Below are positions 53,541-62,349 of a stretch of DNA of 64,000 nt, piece by piece. This DNA comes from Lysinibacillus fusiformis. Its GTDB lineage: Bacteria > Bacillota > Bacilli > Bacillales_A > Planococcaceae. Position 1 is the stretch's first letter; the number at the start of each line of letters is the position of its first letter. The stretch is from positions 682,001 to 746,000 of the forward strand of contig NZ_PDFK01000002.1 of NCBI RefSeq assembly GCF_002845985.1, written 5' to 3'. A program made the position numbers and the translations under genes. Below the pieces are notes generated by a model. It did not search any database. It saw only the letters and a list, made by a program, of their open reading frames with translations, and was not told the DNA's origin.

Positions 53541-54047
53541 ATGATGCACCAACAATTGGCTTTATATGGAACATCACAATATGATTCATCCATTGCACCA
53601 AGCTATCGAAATTCTGCCTGTGGGCCCACTACGATTTACGTCATTTTACACTATTTGAACAGTTCAGCTCCTTCTATTAATAAGCTTTATCGACAGCTTG
53701 GTGGCACAAAAATTGGTTTGTTCAAATGGCGACTGATTCACAACCTCCGCGAAATGCAACCCACCTGGAATATTCGAACTTGTTCACTAAAAGAAGCTTT
53801 ACAAGAAATTGACGCAGGTCGCCCTGTTGCTATGCGTTTTGACCGCTATTTTAGCCTACAGTGGCAGAATAAAAAATCAACCTTTGCCTACCATTGGGTA
53901 CCGCTTATTGGCTATACCATAAAAAATGATGCGCTATGGTTAATATTTCATGATAATGGTGGGCCACAACGGGACAGTCAAATTCGGCAGGCTCTCTATA
54001 AAGACAATGTCAAGGTATTATCGTTCGTTAAAATAACACCTCAGTAG
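53541..54047 (+). CDS. C39-like cysteine peptidase family protein
   Basis: This 168-residue protein has the C39-like papain fold: YRNSACGPTTIYVILHYL holds the presumed Cys, and FAYHWVPLIGYTIK the His, followed by HDNGG. No signal peptide is seen, so it may act in the cytosol. The frame opens upstream at 53487, but that leader encodes the trx terminator; GGGAGG fixes the ATG at 53541. Substrate is unknown and it has no obvious operon partner. Confidence 0.75.
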   Translation: MMHQQLALYGTSQYDSSIAPSYRNSACGPTTIYVILHYLNSSAPSINKLYRQLGGTKIGLFKWRLIHNLREMQPTWNIRTCSLKEALQEIDAGRPVAMRFDRYFSLQWQNKKSTFAYHWVPLIGYTIKNDALWLIFHDNGGPQRDSQIRQALYKDNVKVLSFVKITPQ

Positions 54048-54091
54048 GGCAAATAATGAATCGTCCTTATTTGCTCTCTCCACTCATTTCT

Positions 54092-54126
54092 CATAAAAAA
54101 ACAGAGCATATTGCTATACTCTGTGA
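54092..54126 (-). terminator. Intrinsic terminator of the YpcP-type gene
   Basis: ACAGAG/CTCTGT (54101-54106 with 54119-54124) plus further AT pairs inside the loop. TTTTTTT follows on the minus strand. Confidence 0.8.
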
Positions 54127-54133
54127 TGATCCA

Positions 54134-55021
54134 TTAAATAAGGGAATATAATGAGCGTGCGTGCTTTGCAATTAGCGTGTAGCCACTCTCTTCTATCTCT
54201 TTAAAAATTTGCGGTTCATAGTTTGGTAACATGAGGCTTGTAAAATCGGCATCAATTGGAACATTCGTTTGAATTGTTGCAAGCTCATGGGATAATTGCA
54301 GCATGTCCAAATTCTCTTGAATTTTTGTCCGTTGCCCTGGCTTCAATTCACCGAGTGACGCTAAAATTTTGTCAATCGAGCCATATGTTTGAATTAACGT
54401 TAGTGCTTGCTTAGGACCAATCCCCTTCACACCTGGATAGCCATCACTTGTATCACCCATAAAGGCTTTAACCTGTGCAAACTGTGTTGGTTCAATACTA
54501 TATTCTTCTTTAAAGCGAGCATGTGTATAAATATCGTATTCTGTGTAGCCTTTTTTCATAAAGGCAATTTCTGTAGATGGTCTTAAAAGCTGAAGCAAGT
54601 CCTTATCACCACTAATGACAGTAATGTCTGCCTGTTCCTGCCATTTGGTAATCATCGAGCCAATTAAATCATCAGCCTCCATGCCCTTCACTCCGAAATT
54701 TTGCCAGCCAATTTGCTGTGATAAATTTTTCGCCATATCAAATTGAGGGAGCATTTCCTCTGGTGGTGCTGGGCGATTCGCTTTATAGCCATCATATAAA
54801 TCATTGCGGAATGTATGTGCCCCCATATCCCAGCAAACAGCCATATGTGTTGGCTTCATGATCGATTGTGCCGTTAACACATGTCGCACAAATCCTTGGG
54901 CTCCATTAGTCGGTGTTCCATCTGCCAGACGAATAAAATGCCCCATTGCAGCGGAAGCGAAAAATGACCGGAATAACAGTGCCATCCCGTCAATAATCAA
55001 TAGTTTTGGTTTTGTTGTCAT
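54134..55021 (-). CDS. ypcP: 5'-3' exonuclease, YpcP/PolA N-terminal type
   Basis: This 295-residue protein is the stand-alone 5'-3' exonuclease/flap-endonuclease family. It has LLIIDGMALLFRSFFA, GVKGMEADDLIGSMI, VISGDKDLLQLL, FMGDTSDGYPGVKGIGPKQA, including the metal-binding Asp residues and the helix-hairpin-helix. It matches B. subtilis YpcP, involved in primer removal. GAGAGG precedes the ATG. It stands alone. Confidence 0.9.
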   Translation of the reverse strand: MTTKPKLLIIDGMALLFRSFFASAAMGHFIRLADGTPTNGAQGFVRHVLTAQSIMKPTHMAVCWDMGAHTFRNDLYDGYKANRPAPPEEMLPQFDMAKNLSQQIGWQNFGVKGMEADDLIGSMITKWQEQADITVISGDKDLLQLLRPSTEIAFMKKGYTEYDIYTHARFKEEYSIEPTQFAQVKAFMGDTSDGYPGVKGIGPKQALTLIQTYGSIDKILASLGELKPGQRTKIQENLDMLQLSHELATIQTNVPIDADFTSLMLPNYEPQIFKEIEESGYTLIAKHARSLYSLI

Positions 55022-55135
55022 GCTATATTTCCTCTCTATTACAATACAAAGTTTGTATCTATTATTGTTTTCTACTTAAACATTATAGCAAACTTTCAAT
55101 AATCAGCATTGTTAATACACGGAAATACACTTACT

Positions 55136-56128
55136 TTACAACATAACCTTCCCTTTTTTCGAGATGCGATTGCGGTGATCCAGTTGAATCCCTGTTAACC
55201 ATTGTAAAAAAGCTGTCACTCCAATCTTAACAGTTTCTGGACGCAGCACTCCTTCCTTCGGGTCGGCGTAAACAAAATCAATATGACGAACCCCTTCATT
55301 TTCACCAATTAGTTTAAGAATATCAAATAATTCATAGGCCGTTAAACCACCTGGTGTTGCTGCCGGAACATCGCGTGCAAACATAATATCAAGAGCATCT
55401 AAATCAACGGAAACATAAATGCGATCTACCTCATACATAAGCTGACGTAACATTTCGCGGATTGTGAGCTGAATACCATCACGTCGCATTTGCTTTAACG
55501 TAATCATATGAATCCCTTGCTCTCTTGCATAATGAATCATTTCAGGAGAATTAAAAAAGCCATGTAGACCGACATTATACACATGTTTCCCCTCCACAAT
55601 CCCTGCTGCCATTAACTGATGGATTGGCGAATCTTGCGCTAAACCAACCTCCTCTTGATTTCTTGCATCTAGATGCGTATCAATTTGAATAATGCCAATC
55701 CGATCTTGTGGAAAAGCATTCTTTATGCCTTTTAGTGAGCATGCTGTAATGGCATGATCGCCTCCAATCAAACAAGTAAAGCTTTTTTGAAAGGCGATAC
55801 TTAAATTTTCCGCTGCCGCCTCAATGGCCGATTCTGAAAGCATTCTATCTTGTTCATGAATCGCCACATCTCCTATATCAACGACTGATAGTGCACGTAA
55901 ATTTATCTGCTCATCTAAATTATACGATTGAAAGCTTGGCCAAGCTTTCCGAAATGCTGTTGGGTATTGCGCTTTTGTTGAGGCTCCACTGGCATACGAT
56001 AAAAGTGCACCATATACGACAATATCCACATCATTCGGGTTTGGATTTAGCTGCTGCTTTATCCATTGATGCATCGCTGATCCATTTTCTTGCTTCCATT
56101 GGCATTCTGGTTGTATAAACATATTCAT
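55136..56128 (-). CDS. Ureohydrolase family enzyme (agmatinase/formimidoylglutamase-like)
   Basis: This 330-residue enzyme has the binuclear Mn site motifs: GGDHAITACS, IDTHLDARN and YVSVDLDALD, plus TPGGLTAYE and HIDFVYADPKEG. The arginase/agmatinase/HutG family is clear, but which substrate it uses cannot be read from sequence. No histidine or arginine catabolic genes are adjacent, so no pathway is implied. GGTGG precedes the start. Confidence 0.85.
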   Translation of the reverse strand: MNMFIQPECQWKQENGSAMHQWIKQQLNPNPNDVDIVVYGALLSYASGASTKAQYPTAFRKAWPSFQSYNLDEQINLRALSVVDIGDVAIHEQDRMLSESAIEAAAENLSIAFQKSFTCLIGGDHAITACSLKGIKNAFPQDRIGIIQIDTHLDARNQEEVGLAQDSPIHQLMAAGIVEGKHVYNVGLHGFFNSPEMIHYAREQGIHMITLKQMRRDGIQLTIREMLRQLMYEVDRIYVSVDLDALDIMFARDVPAATPGGLTAYELFDILKLIGENEGVRHIDFVYADPKEGVLRPETVKIGVTAFLQWLTGIQLDHRNRISKKGKVML

Positions 56129-56291
56129 CTACCACCTTTATATCTTTTCTATTCAAGTTAAATTGACCTATACGAACTTATGCTCTCCCTAAAAAGTCTT
56201 AACATATATCCTCTATAGTAATAGTACCATTCGTACATTCAACTTCGTCACTGTTTTTCTTTTTTCCTCTTTTCTTTTAAATTTTCTCCTT

Positions 56292-56330
56292 ATACAACAA
56301 AAGAGCAAACTAGAAATCAGTTTGCTCTGC
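56292..56330 (-). terminator. Terminator downstream of the second polysaccharide operon
   Basis: AGAGCAAACT/AGTTTGCTCT (56302-56311 with 56319-56328) is a perfect 10-bp stem followed by TTTTGTTGT on the minus strand. It is about 220 bases past the deacetylase-like gene. Confidence 0.7.
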
Positions 56331-56387
56331 ACATTTTATATGAATAAATATTTGTTTTTAGTCCCGAGTTGGTGTCTTTCACAAGAG

Positions 56388-56482
56388 TTACCACTATTTT
56401 AGAACGCCTTGCTCTTCTTTATAAGCGGCTTTCTCACCTCGAGAGCTATTGGACCACTCTCATGAGCAAGCCACCGTGGTAA
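56388..56482. other. Nested stems in an otherwise unassigned gap
   Basis: TTACCAC/GTGGTAA (56388-56394 with 56476-56482) encloses CTTGCTC/GAGCAAG (56408-56414 with 56464-56470), which encloses GAGAG/CTCTC (56441-56445 with 56457-56461). The stretch is GC-richer than its surroundings. It may be a structured RNA, a relic of a mobile element or chance. The rest of 56129-56548 holds only the terminator. Confidence 0.35.
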
Positions 56483-56548
56483 AGAAGATGTGAACCCCCA
56501 ACCCTGTTTCCAAAAATTCTCCACTTTTAATAAAAGCACTCTAATCCT

Positions 56549-57541
56549 CTACTTCTGCTGTTTAGAACGGCTTTCACAAAGTTCTGCTACTTCATACATG
56601 GAGTAACTTTGAAAATCGTATTGACTGCGCAAGGTCTGAAAATAACTTAATAGCTCTTCTAGCATAGCTAAATTTTTATCAAGATGTTTGCCAAAATTAT
56701 GAGGATGCCACCATAAATGATAAAATGCTTGTGCCTTAGCAGCCTCAAGCATGCCTTCCTTTATGCGATTTACTTTTAAACCCTCGAATACACGTAACGG
56801 ACTACAATAAGGTCTTAAAAAGGCACTTGATCGAATATTAATTAGTTGGTCCTCTTGCATTTCCTCCAGTGTAGCCATATGATGACCAGTTAGATTCCAA
56901 TAGCTATCTAGCCACTTTTTGGCACCCAAAAGTCTTCCTTTTTTCGTAAACTTTTGGGCATCATACAGAACATGATTTTCAGTACCTCTGTAGCAAACAT
57001 AGCCCGCTTCTAAACAGGCTGCTAAATAATCTTTGTTTACTTGATTACGGGGGAAGACTATGGATTTCATCGGAGCAACATACCCCTCACTAATCGTTTT
57101 TGTCGCATGTAAGTCTGCACAAAAGGCTGCTTCTGTTTGACCATTCTCTAAGCAATAGAAATGAGAAAAGGTATGACTTCCTATTTCCTGATGTGGTGTA
57201 CGTTTAATCTCCTCAATTAATGATTTCCCAAAATGCAAGAGATCCTCTTGTTCATTTTCGCCTACTTTTGCTAGCTGGCTATGCGCCGCAAAGCGCATGT
57301 TATCATATTTCACAGGGATACCTCGTAAATAATGAGCCATTTCTGCCTTTGATTCTGCAAACAATAATCCGACTGTAGCCCAAGTCGCATGTATGTCATA
57401 TTGCTCAAATAACGCTAGTATCCTGGGCAAGGCTTTCCGTACACCATAAAGGTTCTTATTATATTGTCCATATCGAAATACATCATGGACACCCCAATTC
57501 AGCTCAAAATCTAATGAAATAACGAGACCCCCACCATTCAT
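56549..57541 (-). CDS. NodB-like polysaccharide deacetylase family protein
   Basis: This 330-residue cytosolic-looking protein begins MNGGGLVISLDFELNWG, where LDFE corresponds to the NodB catalytic Asp. EIGSHTFSHFYC keeps HxxxH and WWHPHNFGKH is a late active-site His region. It therefore looks catalytically competent, unlike the NodB-like protein at 35583-37334. There is no signal peptide, so it may act on a lipid-linked intermediate in the cytoplasm. GGAGG about ten bases ahead marks ATG at 57541. It starts four bases after the preceding gene and ends the operon. Confidence 0.75.
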   Translation of the reverse strand: MNGGGLVISLDFELNWGVHDVFRYGQYNKNLYGVRKALPRILALFEQYDIHATWATVGLLFAESKAEMAHYLRGIPVKYDNMRFAAHSQLAKVGENEQEDLLHFGKSLIEEIKRTPHQEIGSHTFSHFYCLENGQTEAAFCADLHATKTISEGYVAPMKSIVFPRNQVNKDYLAACLEAGYVCYRGTENHVLYDAQKFTKKGRLLGAKKWLDSYWNLTGHHMATLEEMQEDQLINIRSSAFLRPYCSPLRVFEGLKVNRIKEGMLEAAKAQAFYHLWWHPHNFGKHLDKNLAMLEELLSYFQTLRSQYDFQSYSMYEVAELCESRSKQQK

Positions 57542-57545
57542 GTAA

Positions 57546-58292
57546 CTACTTCCTCCATTTTTGCACACCTAGTAACAGTGCACGTATTTTGGATTGAGTA
57601 ATATAGCCTGAGTAAACATGGACAAGCTTGCCTCCAAAGCTTAATTTAAAGGCTCGTACATTTCGATTGTCCGTTAACTCACCCATATCATATAAAACAA
57701 ACCCTTGTGCTTTTAGATGCAGTAGGTTATGCCAGATTAAAAAACGATTAGCATAACGGATTGGGCGTTTTAAATGAGCTGGCATAGCTGATGCATGACA
57801 AGTTGCCACATAATAGGACATCGCTTTTTTCTCATGTACAATATCTAATCGATAGCACAATGTTTGTCCACAAATACTTTGGATCTCAGATAATAATAAT
57901 GCCCCCTGTTCGTTGAGGAGCATAATAGTTTCCATTTGCGACTTGCCAATCGCTTCAAGCTTTTTTCTTTTTGCAATATGATTATAAAATTGCTGAAAGG
58001 CTCGTAAGTTCTCCAGGGATGGCTCTTTATACAAAATGACTTGATAAGATTCCTTTTGGGCACGTCGTAAAATTTTGCGATTGCCTTCAGAAAGCGCTAA
58101 ATACAATGATAGCTCATGCTCTTGCAAATGAATGTGAATCGTTTCACTTTTTACAAGCTTTCGACTAGGTACCAATGAATGTGTATACCCTACGACTTTC
58201 ATTGATTTTCGAAAATTCGCTGGTTTTTCTAAAAAATAAAAATGCTGCATTGCGATATTCCATCGCTTACTTTTAATGGACAGAATGAACAT
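57546..58292 (-). CDS. GNAT/FemAB-like acyltransferase protein
   Basis: This 248-residue protein has a GNAT-like core: EGNRKILRRAQKESYQVILY, FQQFYNHIAKRKKL and LKRPIRYANRFLIWHNLLHL, followed by YDMGELTDNRNVRAFKLSFG, which matches the end of FemAB/CelD-type acyltransferase domains. It may add an acyl or amino-acyl group to the polymer. The start is uncertain (58301 GTG, 58292 ATG, or a later ATG); it overlaps the end of the preceding gene. It is in a tight operon. Confidence 0.65.
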   Translation of the reverse strand: MFILSIKSKRWNIAMQHFYFLEKPANFRKSMKVVGYTHSLVPSRKLVKSETIHIHLQEHELSLYLALSEGNRKILRRAQKESYQVILYKEPSLENLRAFQQFYNHIAKRKKLEAIGKSQMETIMLLNEQGALLLSEIQSICGQTLCYRLDIVHEKKAMSYYVATCHASAMPAHLKRPIRYANRFLIWHNLLHLKAQGFVLYDMGELTDNRNVRAFKLSFGGKLVHVYSGYITQSKIRALLLGVQKWRK

Positions 58293-59946
58293 CGCCCCCA
58301 CTCTCTGTATATTTTTCTACACGCTGTCGCTCAAAACGGGCGATTTTATAAAGTTTCATTCGAGAAATAGGTTTATAGCCTAGCTGTACTAAACGTTTAC
58401 GTTTCCGCCATTGCCAAAAGCTTGCTGTTACCCACAATGTTTGTGCTGGTTTTATTTTTCGGAAATACGCTGTAATAATATCGATTTGTTTGAAAACATC
58501 ATAGGCTAAAAAATAGGTTTCCTTCGGTAAGGCTTCTACAATTTTCATTGAATCTACACGCCAATTGGAGGCATGTAACGCAAAGGCTGGCTTATTCGTT
58601 TCCGCAAAGGAGTCTTTATAGATCTTATAGCCCTTATAATAAAGAGCAATGACTTCTTCCTGATCAAGCTGCATCGCTTCCTGAATGGACATTTCTTCAA
58701 ATAAATTACCTACAGGCTGCTGTGGCGATACGTCCTCTAATGGGGATAATTCATACAGCTCCACTTGTTTCAAACGAATACATTTTTCTACGAATTGTTG
58801 TCCATATTCTAGCCAATCTTTTATCTTTCCATACTTTACTAAATAACGTAAATAGCCCAGTGTATTACGCTTCCAGTCCACAATTCGTTGATTGCCCTTT
58901 ACGTGTTCTTTGAGCCGTTCCTTTAGCGTCAAAAAACCTGCCAATAGATTTGTACGTTTCGTACCACTGCTAGCAAGCATATGCCTCGTAAAATCAATGC
59001 TAGAACGCCAATCAAATTTATAAGGCTCATAGCCAATGCTCATATCAAATAAGTTATAGTTTGCTGCAAACGTTCGCTGAATGGTTTCCTGATTGACTAT
59101 ACGACCTGCACCAAATAAATTGAAGGTTGGCTCATGTGCCAGAGCATAAGTTACATAACGACCACGACAGCCAAGACCATAGGTGAAAGCAATCCACTGG
59201 TTTTCAAAAACAAGTGCATCGACCTCCACCTGTAATGCCTCTCCTTTTAGCATTGTAAGACGCTCAAAAAAATCTCTTTTCTTGCCCTTTGTAAAATCAC
59301 TTGTATCTAGCTTCTTTGCCCAGCGTCTATCAAACAACCGAAACATTTGCCAAAGCTCGTCCTGTGATGGCTCACGCATTGTTAAGGAGCCTAAATTTCG
59401 GAGCTTTCGTTCGCGACGATCAACACCATGCATTTTTCGCCGTTGCTGGAAATGATGCTGAAAATCTACTTCTGAAAAGGCGAGATAGGGTGTCACAACA
59501 CGGAAAATACTTGTACGTAATTGTCGCTCTACAAAGTATTGCTCCACGACTTTTGTAGACACTTTACTTTCTAATAAGCCATGCAGTGAAAAAACAATAT
59601 GCCGATGCCTCTTAATCAGTTCATCAAATACGAAGGTCGTTGCTTGTGGTAACCATTGATGTTTGGCAACAACCCCTGTATAGTTAGCAATATTTTCACC
59701 TGCAAAGGCATACACTCTTATCCCCCATCGAACAGATACCTTAAAGGGGAAAAACGCAATGATTGTCCCGTCATGTTCAATGGCGTAAAGCTCAACTCGT
59801 TCTTTACGCCCTACAATTTGCCACCAATTATAAAACCAAGCAAATTCTATAAACGGGTTATCATTGTCCTCTGCTTCTAAAATGGCATCCCAAATTTCCT
59901 TGTACCACATAAGCTCATCATCTGTTCTAATGCGAATTAATTGCAA
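58273..59946 (-). CDS. CelD/FemAB-like acyltransferase protein
   Basis: This 557-residue protein has an N-terminal GNAT domain of the CelD (BcsL) type: NPFIEFAWFYNWWQIVG, AFAGENIANYTGVVAK, HFQQRRKMHGVDRRERKL, FDRRWAKKLDTSDF and FNLFGAGRIVNQETIQ. A C-terminal portion (about 420-557) resembles a second GNAT-like unit (AFALHASNWRVDSM). These families acylate polysaccharides. It starts one base after the GT4 gene. No membrane helix is seen. Confidence 0.75.
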   Translation of the reverse strand: MQLIRIRTDDELMWYKEIWDAILEAEDNDNPFIEFAWFYNWWQIVGRKERVELYAIEHDGTIIAFFPFKVSVRWGIRVYAFAGENIANYTGVVAKHQWLPQATTFVFDELIKRHRHIVFSLHGLLESKVSTKVVEQYFVERQLRTSIFRVVTPYLAFSEVDFQHHFQQRRKMHGVDRRERKLRNLGSLTMREPSQDELWQMFRLFDRRWAKKLDTSDFTKGKKRDFFERLTMLKGEALQVEVDALVFENQWIAFTYGLGCRGRYVTYALAHEPTFNLFGAGRIVNQETIQRTFAANYNLFDMSIGYEPYKFDWRSSIDFTRHMLASSGTKRTNLLAGFLTLKERLKEHVKGNQRIVDWKRNTLGYLRYLVKYGKIKDWLEYGQQFVEKCIRLKQVELYELSPLEDVSPQQPVGNLFEEMSIQEAMQLDQEEVIALYYKGYKIYKDSFAETNKPAFALHASNWRVDSMKIVEALPKETYFLAYDVFKQIDIITAYFRKIKPAQTLWVTASFWQWRKRKRLVQLGYKPISRMKLYKIARFERQRVEKYTESGGDVHSVH

Positions 59947-59947
59947 T

Positions 59948-61078
59948 TTAATCCCCTTTCTTCACAAGTTCTGAAACAGCCTGTTGATACACTGTTACTG
60001 TTTTTTGATACATGGGGATAAACGTGAAATCCTGCAAGTAACGACGTTCACTTGCATTCCCCATTTGTTGCCTTAAAATAGTATCCATTAACAATGTACG
60101 AAGCCTCTTCTTCAATAATTCATATTCTTCTCGCCCTACTAAAAATCCATTATCCTTATCTGCAATAAGTTCGTTCACACCACCTACATTTGTTGCAATA
60201 ATTGGAAGACCTACACGCATTGCTTCAATGATAGAAATCGGCAAGCCTTCCCAATCTGACAACAATACAAATACATGGCTCTTCTCTAGATATGAATGAA
60301 CGTCTAATTGATTGCCTAAAAAGGTTACACGATTCGTTAAACCATGCTGAACAACGAAACCCTCAAGAGCTGGACGTAAAGAGCCATCCCCAATTAATTG
60401 AAGATGCCAAGATAGATCTGTGAGCTCTGCTAATGCCTTTAGTAAAATATCCTGTCTTTTTGGCACTTCAAAACGAGCAACCATGATAATGATTGGCTGC
60501 TCCACGAATGTCTTTTCAGTTGCCTTGCTTCTCTCAATTCGATCAATTCCATTATGGATGGTCAGCAATTTATGAGCGGGCGCAACCTTTTCCAAGAGGG
60601 CTAGTTCCCGATCATATTCAGATACTGTAATTATTTTTGTTGTGAATGGCTGAACCGATTTTTCCACCCGATGATAGAGTAGCTTTTTCTTGCGGGGAAC
60701 ACCTTCTGTAAAACTCCAGCTATGTGCAGTAAAAACAGTTGGGATACGTAGTAAACTGCCAACGACACGACCTATTACACCTGCCTTAGATGAATGGGTG
60801 GCTACAACATCAGGTTGTATTCGTTTGAAGATTGCTCTTAATTGCCAAAATGTTTGAAAGTCTTTCGTTACATGAATAGCTCTTTGCAAGGTAGGGATGG
60901 TGATCACTGGAATTTGTTGTTCTTGTAAGCACCATAATGAGGGCTGATAGGAACCTGTCACGACAGTTACTTCATGCCCATCTTGTTTGAGCTGGATAGC
61001 AAGTGCCTCCACATGCTTTTGTGCTCCTCCCACTTTATCCATTCGTGTAATAAGCTGAACAATCTTCAGTCTAGCCAC
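59948..61078 (-). CDS. Family 4 glycosyltransferase
   Basis: This 376-residue GT4 enzyme has GGAQKHVEALAIQLKQDGHE at the start, THSSKAGVIGRVVGSL, IHNGIDRIERSK and the donor-site VLLSDWEGLPISIIEAMRVG with Glu-x7-Glu. It transfers a sugar to the lipid-linked acceptor made by the neighbouring sugar-phosphate transferase. It lies 11 bases after that gene and one base before the CelD-like gene. Confidence 0.9.
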   Translation of the reverse strand: MARLKIVQLITRMDKVGGAQKHVEALAIQLKQDGHEVTVVTGSYQPSLWCLQEQQIPVITIPTLQRAIHVTKDFQTFWQLRAIFKRIQPDVVATHSSKAGVIGRVVGSLLRIPTVFTAHSWSFTEGVPRKKKLLYHRVEKSVQPFTTKIITVSEYDRELALLEKVAPAHKLLTIHNGIDRIERSKATEKTFVEQPIIIMVARFEVPKRQDILLKALAELTDLSWHLQLIGDGSLRPALEGFVVQHGLTNRVTFLGNQLDVHSYLEKSHVFVLLSDWEGLPISIIEAMRVGLPIIATNVGGVNELIADKDNGFLVGREEYELLKKRLRTLLMDTILRQQMGNASERRYLQDFTFIPMYQKTVTVYQQAVSELVKKGD

Positions 61079-61089
61079 TCCTTATTTCT

Positions 61090-61725
61090 TTAATAGGCAC
61101 CTGTTCTTGCTACTACGACATAAAGTGTCTTCAACACAATTTGAACATCCATCCAAAAGGAATAATTTTCAACGTATTCAACATCATAAGAAATTTTTTG
61201 TCCATGTGAAATATTCGACCTACCGTTAATTTGGGCAAGACCCGTTAAGCCGGGTTTTACCTCCAGACGCCTGGCCTGTAGCGGGTTATACGCATTTGTA
61301 ATGGTGGGAACCTCTGGGCGTGGTCCGACAATGCTCATCTCACCCTTTAACACATTTAAAAGTTGTGGAATTTCATCAATACTGAGCTTTCGAAGGATAG
61401 CACCCACTTTTGTAATCCGTGTATCTTGCTCTGTTTTAAAATAATAATCATCAGGGATACCGTCAGCACAAATAGCAGGCATATTCACTGGAATAGCTTG
61501 AATACACATGGTTCGTAGCTTCCAAATCACAAAGCGGTGATGATCGAGGCCAGTTCTTATTTGTTTAAAGAAAATAGGGCGACCTGTCGTCATGAGTAAA
61601 ATGAGGAATACTATTAGCATAAGAGGGATTGTCATGAAAAGTAAAAATAATGCTCCAACTATATCAAATATTCTTTTGCCGTACTGACCATAGAATGTGA
61701 GATTCTGAGCTGTCTGAACGTGCAA
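61090..61725 (-). CDS. Undecaprenyl-phosphate sugar-phosphate transferase
   Basis: This 211-residue initiating transferase is the short, monotopic form with one membrane segment ([20 protein letters not shown]). It has [49 protein letters not shown] and [16 protein letters not shown], the family motifs. It loads the first sugar onto undecaprenyl phosphate. TTG at 61725 is the start, with AAAGG eight bases ahead. As the first gene, it indicates that a Wzy- or ABC-type exopolysaccharide is made; polymerase and flippase genes are not in the window. Confidence 0.9.
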   Translation of the reverse strand: MHVQTAQNLTFYGQYGKRIFDIVGALFLLFMTIPLMLIVFLILLMTTGRPIFFKQIRTGLDHHRFVIWKLRTMCIQAIPVNMPAICADGIPDDYYFKTEQDTRITKVGAILRKLSIDEIPQLLNVLKGEMSIVGPRPEVPTITNAYNPLQARRLEVKPGLTGLAQINGRSNISHGQKISYDVEYVENYSFWMDVQIVLKTLYVVVARTGAY

Positions 61726-61812
61726 TACATCATCCTTTGCATTTTTTTAGCACTTATCACTATATATTCATTTTGAACATTTCTAGAACTATTTAAAAAA
61801 AGTGCCTCTTTT

Positions 61813-61860
61813 TATAAAAAAAAGAGTTATATCAGCGACCTATGCTGAATAACTCTTTTT
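61813..61860 (-). terminator. Intrinsic terminator of the OsmC-like gene
   Basis: AAAGAGTTAT/ATAACTCTTT (61821-61830 with 61849-61858) with an inner TCAGC/GCTGA stem. The minus strand continues with a T run. Confidence 0.85.
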
Positions 61861-61866
61861 GCCTTA

Positions 61867-62316
61867 TTATATGCTTGCTTCCAAAATTTGAACATCACAT
61901 TCAATCATAACGTTACCTTTTAACGCTTTACTAATCATACACGTTTGTTCCGCCTTTTGTGCTAAACGTTCCACTCTTTTTGCAAGTTGTTCTGATAATG
62001 CTTGGACAACAATCGTTGGGTTATGCACAATTTTCTCATAAGTAAATACACCATTTTCTACACTGACAAATCCATGCGCTTGCATGGATAATTGCTGCAC
62101 CTCAATTTCTGATCTTTCAAGGAGGGCTGCTAATGTAATTAAATAACACGTTGCCGCTGCCCCTAACAGCATTTCATCAGGATTTGTCCCAATGCCAGGT
62201 CCATTCATTTCCTGAGGAATAGAAATTTCTGTTTGCAAATTGCTTGCTTTGATGTTCCCTGTACCATTTCTTCCCTCTGCCCATGTTAAATCCATTGTAA
62301 ATTGATGCTGAACCAT
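61867..62316 (-). CDS. OsmC/Ohr family peroxiredoxin-like protein
   Basis: This 149-residue protein has the OsmC fold with two cysteines, in LLGAAATCYLITLAALLER near residue 57 and EQTCMISKAL near residue 125. Such pairs reduce organic peroxides. The TNPDEMLLGA segment is also typical. It may act in stress defence. AAGGAGGG precedes the start. It is a single gene, 33 bases after the Na/Pi-cotransporter-like gene, with its own terminator. Confidence 0.87.
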   Translation of the reverse strand: MVQHQFTMDLTWAEGRNGTGNIKASNLQTEISIPQEMNGPGIGTNPDEMLLGAAATCYLITLAALLERSEIEVQQLSMQAHGFVSVENGVFTYEKIVHNPTIVVQALSEQLAKRVERLAQKAEQTCMISKALKGNVMIECDVQILEASI

Positions 62317-62349
62317 TCTATACCCTCCTTCTGGAGATGAGTATTCCTT

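Noticed and set aside
56340..56548. Transposase remnant
   Set aside because: Six-frame reading by eye gave no transposase motif and no target-site duplication was seen; left as unassigned structure.
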